64,000 nucleotides of DNA from the NCBI GenBank assembly GCA_051646055.1, contig JBOFCM010000047.1:1-64000 (forward strand), written 5' to 3'. The translations under genes were made by a program, and so were the position numbers. This document shows positions 8,563 through 18,340 of the stretch, piece by piece. Each line of letters starts with the position of its first letter. Positions within the stretch are counted from its first letter, which is position 1. Source of the DNA: JAGNZR01 sp051646055. Lineage in GTDB: Bacteria; Fusobacteriota; Fusobacteriia; Fusobacteriales; Fusobacteriaceae. The notes under the pieces were generated by a model. That model was not told the origin of the DNA and did not search any database. It worked only from the letters and a program-made list of their open reading frames with translations.

Positions 8563-9210
8563 ATGGGTTACTTAGGTATGAATCCAAAATTGAAGACTAT
8601 GAATTCTTCAGTGTATGTAGCTAAAGATGGGGAGAAGGTTCTCCCCCTCAAGTTAGATGCAGAGTATTTGTTGGTTAAGAATGGTGTAATTCTTACACCT
8701 ACTGAAGATTATTTTAAGAATAACGTAGGTAAAGTAGAACTTGTTGAACCAGCAGTATTTGGTGATCAATTCTATCTAATCAATGTTAGTACATTTACCT
8801 TTAATGGTATGCCTACTAGCAATGATATGCATAAACAAAATCTTGAAATTCAAAAGCTTTCTAACAAGCTGAGTGCTTTAGAGGAAAGAAAAGAAGTAAT
8901 CCTGTTTGAAGGTAGAGTGGAGAATGGGGGTTCAGGAAATATCCCTAATATTAGGGATTATGAAAGGTTGAGTGTTTCAATAACATCAATCCATCAAAAT
9001 AATACACCACACATTTTAAGTACCATCATTCCAGTTTCATTAATTAAAAGTAACACTCGTCATTTAATTGGTAAGTATTACAACGAAGTTAATGATGTTG
9101 TAGGTGGTTGGATTGATTTTCGTTCTGATACTACTTTTACTGCTATTGCTTTAGGGGGTACTGTAGGCTGGCCTAATACTTACATCTCTCATATTTTTGG
9201 ATATAAGTAA
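8563..9210 (+). CDS. Fibre-cassette protein
   Basis: A 215-residue protein whose first residues, MGYLGMNP, echo the preceding protein's MGYLNYDP; both may dock at the same site. Residues ~1-85 are beta-rich, residues ~86-110 form a short coiled coil (HKQNLEIQKLSNKLSALEER), and the rest is a beta-rich C-terminal domain. The anchor, short stalk, tip arrangement fits a small fibre. The family of the tip is not recognised. Confidence 0.65.
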   Translation: MGYLGMNPKLKTMNSSVYVAKDGEKVLPLKLDAEYLLVKNGVILTPTEDYFKNNVGKVELVEPAVFGDQFYLINVSTFTFNGMPTSNDMHKQNLEIQKLSNKLSALEERKEVILFEGRVENGGSGNIPNIRDYERLSVSITSIHQNNTPHILSTIIPVSLIKSNTRHLIGKYYNEVNDVVGGWIDFRSDTTFTAIALGGTVGWPNTYISHIFGYK

Positions 9211-9219
9211 GGAACAATT

Positions 9220-10146
9220 ATGAGTAATGCAAATAAGAATGCTAAAGCATTTAGAGAAAAATTTGATAAAGCAGGGGGTGACATTAATAGTTCAATAACT
9301 GTTAAAGGTAACGTTAATGTTCATATGGATCAAATTGTTTTGAGGAGTGATGCACCTAACCTCCATTACTGGATGATGGATGCTCAGAATAATGAACGTG
9401 CTTTAATTTGGCATGAAAACTCGTCTAGCCAGTTAAAGTTTAGGGTTAAAAGTAGTAATACTATAGCTGCACTTGGTGAAGATGGCACATTTTGGGCAGA
9501 ACGTTTTTCTACCCCTAATACACAAATTGGTTTCCATTGTGTAAATGAAGTAGCCGGTACTGATGGTGGTTTAGTTCGTGGAAAAGTTGAAGGGGGAACA
9601 TGGACTAATTGGAGAGATCGTGCTGCTGGTGTACATGTTGATGCACAAAACACACAAGCCCTAGCACATACTCTCATTAAAGCTACTCAATGGGGAAGAA
9701 GTCATTTATTTGCTATGGATGTTCACTACCCTGAAGGTGGTTACATTCATGTCAAAATGCATTTTGAAGGTGGTCAAGAACAATTCAATTTTACAAACAG
9801 TGGTAATGCATATGCTATAGCAGGTTGGCATATTGGTTCAGATGAAAGATTCAAAGAGAACATTGTTTCTGTAGGTAGAACTAAATCTGCTAGTTTCTTA
9901 GATAAAGTATCAAACTTACAAGTTAAACAATTTAACTATAGAAATGATGATAAAACTGTTATTGGTTTTATTGCCCAAGATGTAGAAAAAATCTTACCTG
10001 AAGCTGTATCTACTCTAGTGGATACCACTGAAGAAAATGGTGAAGATAGAAAATTTTTAAACCCAATGGTTATCATTGCTGCCCAGAATCAAGCAATCAA
10101 AGAACTGTTAGCAAGAGTAGAAGCATTGGAGAGTAAACATGGCTGA
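9220..10146 (+). CDS. Fibre with self-cleaving S74 chaperone domain
   Basis: A 308-residue protein ending in an intramolecular chaperone (peptidase S74/endosialidase type). The signature is GSDERFKENI at ~206-215 followed by FNYRNDDKTVIGFIAQDVE; in this family the chaperone folds the trimer and then cuts itself off just before the Ser, with Ser and Lys of SDERFK as the catalytic pair. The upstream ~200 residues are the beta-rich mature fibre. The gene overlaps the next by 8 bp. Confidence 0.85.
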   Translation: MSNANKNAKAFREKFDKAGGDINSSITVKGNVNVHMDQIVLRSDAPNLHYWMMDAQNNERALIWHENSSSQLKFRVKSSNTIAALGEDGTFWAERFSTPNTQIGFHCVNEVAGTDGGLVRGKVEGGTWTNWRDRAAGVHVDAQNTQALAHTLIKATQWGRSHLFAMDVHYPEGGYIHVKMHFEGGQEQFNFTNSGNAYAIAGWHIGSDERFKENIVSVGRTKSASFLDKVSNLQVKQFNYRNDDKTVIGFIAQDVEKILPEAVSTLVDTTEENGEDRKFLNPMVIIAAQNQAIKELLARVEALESKHG

Positions 10147-11254
10147 TATAACTTTAGATGATATCTTTGGTGAACCGGGTAGTAGTGGCGGGGGTGGGGG
10201 TACTGGCCCTAGCGGGGATGTAGAAGCTACGTCAGTAACCATTAAATCAGATGCCCCTGCTGTTACTTTTGTAGAAGCCGATACTTCAAATAAAACTTGG
10301 AGTGTTTTTGGTTCAAATGGGGATTTAGCAGTTGATCAAGCTGGAGTAGGTGCTCATACCACTTTTCTTAAAAGTGGGGGACTAGCTTGTAATGGGCCTA
10401 TTAGAGCATTAGGTGATATTTACATTAATGAAGATAAAGTCTATTCACCTACTAATAAACCAAGCTTAACTGATCTAGGTGCATACCCTGCTAGTGGAGG
10501 TACTGTAAGTGGGGCAATGAAAGTAAATGGCACGATTACTTCATTTACACAAGATACTTATAGAACCGTCCCAGATCCGGGAGGTATTGGTTCATTCTGG
10601 AGAAATGATGGCAGTCATTTATACCTAATGTTTACTGATAAAGGTGAAGCAGAATCAGGAGGGTATAACAATTTAAGACCTGTATACTGCAACCTTAATA
10701 ATGGCTTTGTAAACTTTGGGCATGGTATAGGAAGTGCAGGTGGTGTAAGTCTTCCTGCGGATATATCCATTACATTCAATAATGGTCCCGATTGGCAATC
10801 AGGGGTTGGCTGGGGACTTCAAGAAGAAAGTGTTACAGGTAACATGATACTGCACCGTTATAATAGCGGGGTATGGGAAAGTGCTCCATTCCAATTTAGG
10901 AATGATAAGTCTTTCTTTTGTGCAGGTTATGGTGATTTTAACGATGTACATATTAGATCTGATAGAAGACTTAAATCTGATTTCGTACCAATTACTAATG
11001 CTCTAGATAAAGTGTGTACCCTTACAGGTTATAGCTACAATAAGAAAGCTACCTTAACTAGTACTGAAACAGTAAGGGAAGTAGGGCTTATTGCACAAGA
11101 TGTAAGAGCTGTATTACCTGAAGCTGTACATACAGAAGGTACAGATCAAATCTTAAGTATTTCCCCAGCAGCTAGTATTGCTTTATTGGTTCAGGCTGTT
11201 AAAGAACTTAAAGCTGAAGTAGATACCTTAAAGAGTAAACTTTATGGAAACTAA
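10139..11254 (+). CDS. Second fibre with S74 chaperone domain
   Basis: A 371-residue protein with a Gly-rich linker near the N-terminus (residues ~13-22), a beta-rich body, and a C-terminal S74 chaperone beginning at SDRRLKSD (~276) with VGLIAQDVRAVLPEAV. The catalytic Ser/Lys pair (S..RRLK) is retained. The last ~25 residues are a coiled coil (LVQAVKELKAEVDTLKSKL). It follows another S74 fibre gene with an 8-bp overlap, so two separately chaperoned fibres are made from one transcript. Confidence 0.85.
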   Translation: MADITLDDIFGEPGSSGGGGGTGPSGDVEATSVTIKSDAPAVTFVEADTSNKTWSVFGSNGDLAVDQAGVGAHTTFLKSGGLACNGPIRALGDIYINEDKVYSPTNKPSLTDLGAYPASGGTVSGAMKVNGTITSFTQDTYRTVPDPGGIGSFWRNDGSHLYLMFTDKGEAESGGYNNLRPVYCNLNNGFVNFGHGIGSAGGVSLPADISITFNNGPDWQSGVGWGLQEESVTGNMILHRYNSGVWESAPFQFRNDKSFFCAGYGDFNDVHIRSDRRLKSDFVPITNALDKVCTLTGYSYNKKATLTSTETVREVGLIAQDVRAVLPEAVHTEGTDQILSISPAASIALLVQAVKELKAEVDTLKSKLYGN

Positions 11255-11753
11255 AGCTATTGGAGGATTGCCTGGATGGGTTGGTTCTCAAGCTGTAGCT
11301 GAGACAGGTCAAAGATCTATGTACAATGCTAGAGCTGCTCTAGGGTTATCCCCCTCTGGATGGATGTCTGAAATGGCTGGCAAGAGTATGGGTAATAAAC
11401 TGACCATTGGTAATCTCAATTTTATTGGGCAAAACTATGGTTATTCTCATGCTAACCAAGACCTAAGCCCTACAGGGCAAGCAATGGGAAGCCTTAGTCC
11501 TGATACCTTTGGTGGAATTCTTTGTACTCAAATTGCTGTGTACGCAGTAATGGGAGATGAACTTACTATCAACATGGTAGGTAATCATACCAATAGATTA
11601 GAAGTAACTATTGAAGGTGCAGGAACTATGGCAGTAGGTAGATCTGATTTCTATGATAATCAGTCTGAGTTTAAATACCCTTGGGGTAGTATCTACTCTT
11701 GGTTTCAAGCAAGGAATGGGCAAGTAGTTAATGTATCTTTAAGATTTATCTAA
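11244..11753 (+). CDS. Fibre-cassette protein of unknown function
   Basis: A 169-residue protein, start ATG 11244 inside the end of the previous gene (11-bp overlap). The N-terminal ~45 residues are Gly/Ala/Met-rich and the C-terminal ~110 are beta-rich. It resembles short phage tip or cap proteins in composition but no family is recognised. It closes the first fibre operon; a strong terminator follows 24 nt later. Confidence 0.6.
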   Translation: METKAIGGLPGWVGSQAVAETGQRSMYNARAALGLSPSGWMSEMAGKSMGNKLTIGNLNFIGQNYGYSHANQDLSPTGQAMGSLSPDTFGGILCTQIAVYAVMGDELTINMVGNHTNRLEVTIEGAGTMAVGRSDFYDNQSEFKYPWGSIYSWFQARNGQVVNVSLRFI

Positions 11754-11776
11754 CTATGCTCAACTAGGTATAAACT

Positions 11777-11803
11777 AAAGGGGATCATAAGATCCCCTTT
11801 TTA
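11777..11803 (+). terminator. Rho-independent terminator
   Basis: A 10-bp stem (AAAGGGGATC/GATCCCCTTT) with loop ATAA and a T run. It is preceded by TATAAACTA, as is the terminator at 22607. Confidence 0.9.
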
Positions 11804-11816
11804 TTTAGAGGTAGCT

Positions 11817-13007
11817 ATGAAAGGTACTAAAGCAACAATGGGTAAAAGTAATAGCTGTGTTGTAGATCAGTATGTAGGTACTGATTTTGATGCAGTTAAA
11901 GAGGTAGCTGAACACATTGATACCATTGCTCAACTAGGCCCGGTAGCGGGAGGTATCCAAGGTATTGTAGATAACCTAGATGAATTGGTTCAGTTAGCTA
12001 ATAACCTAGAAGGTACTGAGATTCATGAAAAAATTATTCTTGAAGGTTCTCAAACTACAGTACAACTAAACAAAGTATTTGCTAATGGATGTACTTTATA
12101 TGTATCTAGCCCAAGGGCAGACATTGGTAGATTAGTTATTGGTAAAGACTATGATGTAGTTAGCCCAACCATCATTGAACTTAAACGTACTTACCCAATG
12201 AACTCAGTGTTGTTAGCAGTACAAACTATCATTGTAGATAGAGAAACTGCCACACTAACTTATGATATCTCTACAGCATTCAATAGAGAGATGGTTCTAC
12301 TCTCTAAGGGTAATGTGCTCAAAGATTCTGTATGGGCAGGTGAGACTATTAAACCTTTATTGGTTTACCAGAATAGGCAGTATATCTGTGATATCAACTT
12401 AGACAGAGAGCATGTAATCACAGAAACCCATGGTATTCATTTAGAAGGTGGTAACTTAAAAGTATTTACTGACCGAGGTGAATTATTCTTTAGTTCCCAA
12501 AATGCTAAAACATTACCTAGAAGTGAAATCTATTATGCTATCGGTGCAGCTGCTAGAAATATCTTGATTAACCCACCAGTACAATGGACACCAGATACTA
12601 CTTATAACAGTGTATCTACTAAGATTATTCATGAAGGTGTTGAGTACTTGCCTAAGACAATTCCACATACTTCTGCTAGCTCATGGGAATTAGACCACGT
12701 TCATTGGGATGCTTTACGTGGAACAGTACCTGAGCAAGTAAAGGTAACTACTTCTACTTTAGATCTTGGTTCAGTAGTAAATTCTGTAATTATTACAGCA
12801 GATGATCCAGTAAATGTGGTTAGATTTGATAACCTTAAGAAGTTCACTAAGTACACTCTAATCCCATCTACTGATAACATTACATTGGTTCATAGTCCTC
12901 AGTTTTTAAACTTGGGGAGAAATCACCTTCAGTTAATCCTAAGTTCATATTCTGTATATGAATTTTATGTGGATTACTTAGGTGTACCTAGATTAGTTGG
13001 AGCATAA
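11817..13007 (+). CDS. Tail fibre sharing the anchor domain
   Basis: A 396-residue fibre protein. Residues ~14-35 (CVVDQYVGTDFDAVKEVAE) match the anchor of the protein encoded at 4491, so both probably attach to the same virion site. The remainder is beta-rich, including a run that resembles appendage domains (ILEGSQTTVQLNKVFANG, ~78-95). It starts at ATG 11817 behind AGAGGTAGCT, just after a terminator, and is followed two bases later by the collagen-like fibre gene. Confidence 0.75.
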   Translation: MKGTKATMGKSNSCVVDQYVGTDFDAVKEVAEHIDTIAQLGPVAGGIQGIVDNLDELVQLANNLEGTEIHEKIILEGSQTTVQLNKVFANGCTLYVSSPRADIGRLVIGKDYDVVSPTIIELKRTYPMNSVLLAVQTIIVDRETATLTYDISTAFNREMVLLSKGNVLKDSVWAGETIKPLLVYQNRQYICDINLDREHVITETHGIHLEGGNLKVFTDRGELFFSSQNAKTLPRSEIYYAIGAAARNILINPPVQWTPDTTYNSVSTKIIHEGVEYLPKTIPHTSASSWELDHVHWDALRGTVPEQVKVTTSTLDLGSVVNSVIITADDPVNVVRFDNLKKFTKYTLIPSTDNITLVHSPQFLNLGRNHLQLILSSYSVYEFYVDYLGVPRLVGA

Positions 13008-13009
13008 AC

Positions 13010-15823
13010 ATGATCACATTCTCTAACCTGTATGAACTTAAGTTAGCTAAGTTGGTTCAGGATGATGTTGTTTTACTTGTGGGTGATCGTACTGAAGCAG
13101 ACTCTGTAGCTTACTTTGGTATTGTTAGACCGAAGGGTTTTGTATCGCAGCATAATAAAACTGAAACTTTAGCTAATGGTAACGTAGTAGAACTGTTACC
13201 TAAAGCTGAACAGTTACAAGCTGGTATGGGGGGTATCAGAGTACCTTTCACTAAAACAATTGATGTAGCAACTAATACTATTGATTTAGATGTAGTACCT
13301 GTTGAAGTAGATGTATGGGTAGACAGTGTATTCCAATACCCTGATACCTACACAGTGGATTCAGAAAATAGAACAGTTACTTTTGCTAAAGAACTGGCCG
13401 TAGGCCAGAAATTGTTTGTAGCTGTATATACAGTTAACTCTATTGCTTTAGGGATTACCTTTAAAGGTTCATTACCTTTAGAAGATATTTTAAAGATCCC
13501 TAAACCAGATATTGGTGATATCTACATTTCTTCTACTGAAGGGGTCATTACTGATGAACATGGTAATCCTAAACATGTCACTGTTAACGAAGGTTTAGTT
13601 TGGACTACTGCCTTACAACAAACCTATTTAGGTTGGTTGTCCATTGGTTTGCTTAGAGGTCCTAAAGGAGATCCAGGTGAGCAAGGTGGTATAGGTCAAC
13701 AAGGTCCTCAAGGGGTAGAAGGGCCTACCGGTGAAAGAGGTCCGCAAGGTAATGTAGGCCCAAGACCGGAACATGAATGGGAAGGTACTAAAGTAAGATT
13801 CCAACATCCTGACGGTTCATGGGGTGAATTTACTAATGTTATTGGTGAGCAGGGTCCTCAAGGTATCCGTGGTCCTCAAGGGGAACAAGGTCCTAAAGGG
13901 TTAGATGGTAGAGCATTCTTATTCCAAGGTATTGCTCCCCTATATGAGATCTTAGATAAAGTTGTTGTAGCTGAAAATGAGCTTTGGATTACATCTACTG
14001 CCGGCACTTATTTAGGTGAACCAGTTGCTGTAGATGATGGTTTAGCTTGGTCTATGCTTCGTAAACGTTGGTATAACATTGGTCCTATTAGAGGTGCTGA
14101 AGGTCCTCAAGGGCCTATTGGTCCTATTGGCCCAGAAGGATTAATTGGTCCTCAAGGTCCAAGAGGCTTAGAAGGCCCACAAGGTCCTCGTGGTGATAAA
14201 GGTTTCCAAGGTGACGTAGGTGCTAGAGGACCACAAGGTGTTGAAGGACCTATGGGACCTCAAGGCCCACAGGGTCTTATTGGCCCTACAGGTGTTCAAG
14301 GTTTACCGGGTCCTACTGGCCCAGCTGGTGCTAATGGGGCTGGTTTATATACTTTAGAGTGGAGTCCTTGGACTGGAGAATGGCCTGGGGATTCAGTAAT
14401 TAACTCTGCATTCTTTAATAAATATAAAAGATGGCCTGTGCTTGATGATGTGTTAACAGTGCATGATCCAGCAGATCCACTGAAAGCATTAACAAGAAAA
14501 GCATTAGTTAACCCTAATAACCCTAATACTGCTATTTGGGAAGAAGCTGCTCTCTATATCCACGGTGATATGATTGTTAAGGGATCCTTCGTAGCAGATA
14601 AAGTTAGGGCTGGTGTATCTATCGATACCCCTACTATTGATGGTGGTTCTATTGTTGGTTCATCTATTAATGTGAACGATAAGTTCTTAGTTAATGCTGC
14701 CGGTGATATGACCTGTAACAATGCTACTATTAATGGTCGAATTAATGATTCAGAGATGCATGGTGGAACTATCTGGGGTACTCAACTGTTAGTGGGTACT
14801 GGAGGTCCATATGCAGGATGGCATACCTATATCAATGATGTAGGTAAGATTCATGCTACCGACTGTGAATTGATGGGTAAGTTATCCACTAATAACGGTG
14901 CATTCTCTGGAATTATTACCGGTACTAGCTTTGTAGGTGGTTCTATCTATGGTGCTCGTATTACCACTACAGCACAGTACTTAGCTTGCTTAGGGGATAA
15001 CTACAACACTAGAGGGTATCCATGGAATAACAATCTGATTGTATCTTGCCTTACTGAGTTCTCTGGTTCAGATTCTCATTGGATTGGTGAACATGATCAT
15101 AACTGGAGAATCATTGGTAATGGTGCTTATTTTGCTGCTGGAGATTTGTCCACCCCTAGCGGGGTAGATGAAGTACGTAGACCAAGATTCCAGACTATTC
15201 CTCAAGATGCATTTGTTATGCGTATGCGTATGTCTTTAATGACTAGCTACCATTTTCAATTTGGTTTAATTAATAAACATGGGCAAGTAATTGCTACATC
15301 CCCTTCAGTAACCAATTTCCAATGGGATAATACAGGGGCTGGTACATATATTCCTGTAGGAGGTCAAATAAGTTTAGGACCTTGGACTGTTTATTATGCT
15401 TCCAACTCTGGGACAGTAGGGGGTATTGATGCTACGCCTGTATGGAAGACTAGAAAAGTATTGTTTGGTCCAGGATGGTCCGCTGATCCGGGTGCTAACT
15501 ATAACTTAGCTGTACGTATGGTTCGTAATTATTATGCAGTTACTTGGGAGAATTCTTGGAGTTTTAATAATAACGTTGATCCAAGAACACTTGGTTTAAC
15601 TGAACGTGAAGACCGTGCATCTAGACTACCGGGAGAGAAAGCTTGGAGAAATGAACAGTTAAACAAAACTGATTATATGATGGTTCCTGACGCTACTTAC
15701 TCTAAACGTAGTTTAGCTGGTACTATGCAGCTGGATGAAATCAGGGAATATCGTCAGAAATTAAGGGATTACGATCCAATGACTGATGATAAACCTGTAC
15801 CACCAGATTGGTTCAAGGATTAA
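13010..15823 (+). CDS. Large central fibre with collagen-like stalks
   Basis: A 937-residue protein. Three Gly-X-Y blocks (about 217-247, 279-299 and 362-443) form collagen-type triple helices separated by small globular inserts that look like duplicated modules (KPDIGDIYISSTEG and VVAENELWITSTAG). After residue 490 come repeated TIDGGSIVGSSI-type beta-helical segments, seen in central tail fibres, then a ~300-residue beta-rich domain. The N-terminus is a separate beta-rich domain. The protein is probably trimeric and involved in adsorption. A terminator follows. Confidence 0.8.
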   Translation: MITFSNLYELKLAKLVQDDVVLLVGDRTEADSVAYFGIVRPKGFVSQHNKTETLANGNVVELLPKAEQLQAGMGGIRVPFTKTIDVATNTIDLDVVPVEVDVWVDSVFQYPDTYTVDSENRTVTFAKELAVGQKLFVAVYTVNSIALGITFKGSLPLEDILKIPKPDIGDIYISSTEGVITDEHGNPKHVTVNEGLVWTTALQQTYLGWLSIGLLRGPKGDPGEQGGIGQQGPQGVEGPTGERGPQGNVGPRPEHEWEGTKVRFQHPDGSWGEFTNVIGEQGPQGIRGPQGEQGPKGLDGRAFLFQGIAPLYEILDKVVVAENELWITSTAGTYLGEPVAVDDGLAWSMLRKRWYNIGPIRGAEGPQGPIGPIGPEGLIGPQGPRGLEGPQGPRGDKGFQGDVGARGPQGVEGPMGPQGPQGLIGPTGVQGLPGPTGPAGANGAGLYTLEWSPWTGEWPGDSVINSAFFNKYKRWPVLDDVLTVHDPADPLKALTRKALVNPNNPNTAIWEEAALYIHGDMIVKGSFVADKVRAGVSIDTPTIDGGSIVGSSINVNDKFLVNAAGDMTCNNATINGRINDSEMHGGTIWGTQLLVGTGGPYAGWHTYINDVGKIHATDCELMGKLSTNNGAFSGIITGTSFVGGSIYGARITTTAQYLACLGDNYNTRGYPWNNNLIVSCLTEFSGSDSHWIGEHDHNWRIIGNGAYFAAGDLSTPSGVDEVRRPRFQTIPQDAFVMRMRMSLMTSYHFQFGLINKHGQVIATSPSVTNFQWDNTGAGTYIPVGGQISLGPWTVYYASNSGTVGGIDATPVWKTRKVLFGPGWSADPGANYNLAVRMVRNYYAVTWENSWSFNNNVDPRTLGLTEREDRASRLPGEKAWRNEQLNKTDYMMVPDATYSKRSLAGTMQLDEIREYRQKLRDYDPMTDDKPVPPDWFKD

Positions 15824-15830
15824 TATTTAA

Positions 15831-15852
15831 GGGGAGTATTTACTCCCCTATT
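15831..15852 (+). terminator. Rho-independent terminator
   Basis: An 8-bp stem (GGGGAGTA/TACTCCCC) followed by TATTTTC. It ends the fibre block. Confidence 0.8.
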
Positions 15853-15869
15853 TTCTTTTGGAGAATGCT

Positions 15870-16175
15870 ATGACTGTTAATTATAAAATGATACTTCCAG
15901 TAGTTGGTTCTGTAGTGGTGGCTGCTTTATCTGGGGGTACTGTTTGGGTAATGGAAACCAATGCTAATGTTAAGGTTATGGAAATCCAATTAGAGTCCAT
16001 GGGTCGGCAAGTAATTAATAGCAATCAAGATATCTTAGATTTAAAGATTGGTATGAATACTTTAGGCGAAAAGTTTGGGCATAGTCTTGATGAGATTCGT
16101 AAGCTTCAGCAAGAGCAAACTAGACAGATGCAGTTGCTAACTACGTATTTGTCACAAGACAAACACTCTAAGTAA
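15870..16175 (+). CDS. Membrane-anchored coiled-coil protein, possible inner spanin or lysis protein
   Basis: A 101-residue protein. The likely start is ATG 15870, eight bases after TTTTGGAG; the TTG at 15858 lies inside that ribosome-binding sequence. Residues 7-28 are one membrane segment (MILPVVGSVVVAALSGGTVWV); residues 35-95 are a charged coiled coil. One N-terminal anchor plus a long coil is the topology of inner-membrane spanins, and in N4 lysis genes lie between fibres and portal. No endolysin or outer spanin is adjacent, so lysis is only a suggestion. Confidence 0.55.
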   Translation: MTVNYKMILPVVGSVVVAALSGGTVWVMETNANVKVMEIQLESMGRQVINSNQDILDLKIGMNTLGEKFGHSLDEIRKLQQEQTRQMQLLTTYLSQDKHSK

Positions 16176-16219
16176 CATTAAACTGTTATTCAATACTTAC
16201 TGACTTACAGGATTATGAA

Positions 16220-18340
16220 ATGGAACCAAGAGTAATTGATGAACAAGGTCCATTAACTGATTGGGTTAATGAGCCTACTGTTGCTGATTTAGAGTCTGAT
16301 TATAATCTTGCTACCTCTTGGAAGAACACAGAAGTAGCTCGTATTAGTGATTGGGTTGACATGCTGGAAACTGATGGTCGTCATGCCATTAAGAAACAGC
16401 CAGGTAAATCAGGTGTACAACCTAAACTGGTTCGTAAACAAGCAGAGTGGAGATACTCAGCACTCTCTGAACCATTCTTGAATAACCAAGATATCTTTTC
16501 TGTTCAGCCTAAGACATTTGCTGATAGAGAAGCTGCTAATCAGAATGAACTGATTCTTAACTATCAATTCAATAACCAACTAGACAAAGTACATTTGATT
16601 GATACTTATGTACGTACAGCAGTTAATGAAGGTACTGTTATTGTTAGAGTAGGTTGGGATTTTGAAGAGAAGTACGTTAAGGAACAAGTACCTACCTATG
16701 AATATTCTGAAGCTGTAGATGAACAAACTATCGCAGTAATCAATAGAGCATTGGTTCTGCGAGAAGAGAATAGAGCTGCATATGATCAATTAGATCCATT
16801 GGTTCATGAATCTGTTATGGCTACTGAATTAAATGGTAGACCTATTAGAGCAATTGTATCTGGGTACGAAGAAGTAACTGTAGCTAAGACAGTTAAAAAT
16901 CAGCCTAATATTGAAGTATGTGATTATAACAATATCACTATGGATCCCACTTGTGGGGGTAACTTCGATAAGGCTAACTTCATTGTTTATTCTTATGAAT
17001 CCAATATGGCTACTTTAGAAAAAGCTGGCATTTATAAGAATTTAGATAAAGTACCTGATCAACAAGATGCTCGTGTAGATGGTCATCATATTCCAGACCA
17101 TGAAGATAGAGCTTTCCAATTCCAAGATAAACCTAGACAGAAACTTGTTGTAAGAGAGTATTGGGGTTATTGGGATATCAACAACGATGGGACTACTGAA
17201 CCAATTGTAGCTGCTTGGGTCGGTGAAACTATGATTCGTATGGAAAAGAATCCATACCCAGATCAGAAGATTCCATTTGTTATTGTTCCTTATCTACCAG
17301 TTAAGAACTCTTTGTATGGTGAGCCTGATGCAGTACTCCTAGAAGATAACCAACGTCTTATTGGTGCTCTTACTAGAGGTATGGTTGATGCAATGGCACG
17401 TAGTGCTAATGGTCAACAAGGTATGCGTAAAGATGCCTTAGATGCAGTAAACAGACGTAAATTCTTAGCAGGTGAAGATTATGAGTTTAATCCTACTGTA
17501 GATCCACGTTTAGCTATCATTGAACATCAATACCCAGAATTACCAGCAAGTACATTCAATATGCTTCAGTTGTTTAGTATGGAAGCTGAATCATTAACTG
17601 GTGTTAAATCTTTTACCGGGGGTTTATCAGGTGATGCACTTGGTACTACTGCTACTGGTGTAAGAGGGTTGTTGGATGCAGCTAGTAAACGTGAATTGAA
17701 TATCCTTAGAAGACTTGCTGCTGGCATGGAGAAAATTGCTAAGAAAGTATTAGCAATGAATGCTGAATGGTTAAGTGATGAAGAAGTAATTCGTATTACT
17801 GATGAACAGTTTATCCAAATCAACAGAGTTAACTTAGCTGGTTCGTTTGATGTCAAATTAGGTATCTCTACTGCTGAATCTGATAATGTTAAAGCACAAG
17901 AGTTATCTTTTATGCTTCAAACAATGGGTGCAATGTTGCCATTCGATATGACTAAGATTATATTATCGGAAATTGCTAAATTGCGTAATATGCCTGATTT
18001 AAGTAAAACTATTACTGATTATCAGCCAGAACCAGACCCTATGCAGCAGTTAGAGTTACAAAAGATGCAATTAGAGGTTCAGAAGTTAGAAGCTGAAACT
18101 CAACGCATTTTAGCTGAAGCTCAACTGAAACAAGTTATTGCTCAGAAAGATTCTGCACAAGCTCGTAAGCTTAATACTGAAGCTAACCTGAATGACTTGA
18201 ATTTTGTAGAGCAAGAGTCTGGGGTTAAACAAGAAAGAGATCTTGAGAAGATGAAAGCTCAAGCTCAAGGTAATCTCCAACGTGATTTTGTTAAATCATT
18301 ACTTGATGCCAACACTAAAGAAGCTAAGGATAAAAAATAA
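16220..18340 (+). CDS. Portal protein
   Basis: A 706-residue protein forming the dodecameric DNA gate at the unique capsid vertex. Length, position two genes upstream of the scaffold, and the sequence from residue ~340 (VVPYLPVKNSLYGEPDAVLL ... IGALTRGMVDAMARS) are typical of podoviral portals of the P22/N4 type. Residues ~610-700 are a long Gln/Glu-rich coiled coil (QLELQKMQLEVQKLEAE), which would make the barrel that protrudes into the capsid. It corresponds to N4 gp59 by order. The next gene starts in the overlapping TAATG. Confidence 0.9.
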   Translation: MEPRVIDEQGPLTDWVNEPTVADLESDYNLATSWKNTEVARISDWVDMLETDGRHAIKKQPGKSGVQPKLVRKQAEWRYSALSEPFLNNQDIFSVQPKTFADREAANQNELILNYQFNNQLDKVHLIDTYVRTAVNEGTVIVRVGWDFEEKYVKEQVPTYEYSEAVDEQTIAVINRALVLREENRAAYDQLDPLVHESVMATELNGRPIRAIVSGYEEVTVAKTVKNQPNIEVCDYNNITMDPTCGGNFDKANFIVYSYESNMATLEKAGIYKNLDKVPDQQDARVDGHHIPDHEDRAFQFQDKPRQKLVVREYWGYWDINNDGTTEPIVAAWVGETMIRMEKNPYPDQKIPFVIVPYLPVKNSLYGEPDAVLLEDNQRLIGALTRGMVDAMARSANGQQGMRKDALDAVNRRKFLAGEDYEFNPTVDPRLAIIEHQYPELPASTFNMLQLFSMEAESLTGVKSFTGGLSGDALGTTATGVRGLLDAASKRELNILRRLAAGMEKIAKKVLAMNAEWLSDEEVIRITDEQFIQINRVNLAGSFDVKLGISTAESDNVKAQELSFMLQTMGAMLPFDMTKIILSEIAKLRNMPDLSKTITDYQPEPDPMQQLELQKMQLEVQKLEAETQRILAEAQLKQVIAQKDSAQARKLNTEANLNDLNFVEQESGVKQERDLEKMKAQAQGNLQRDFVKSLLDANTKEAKDKK

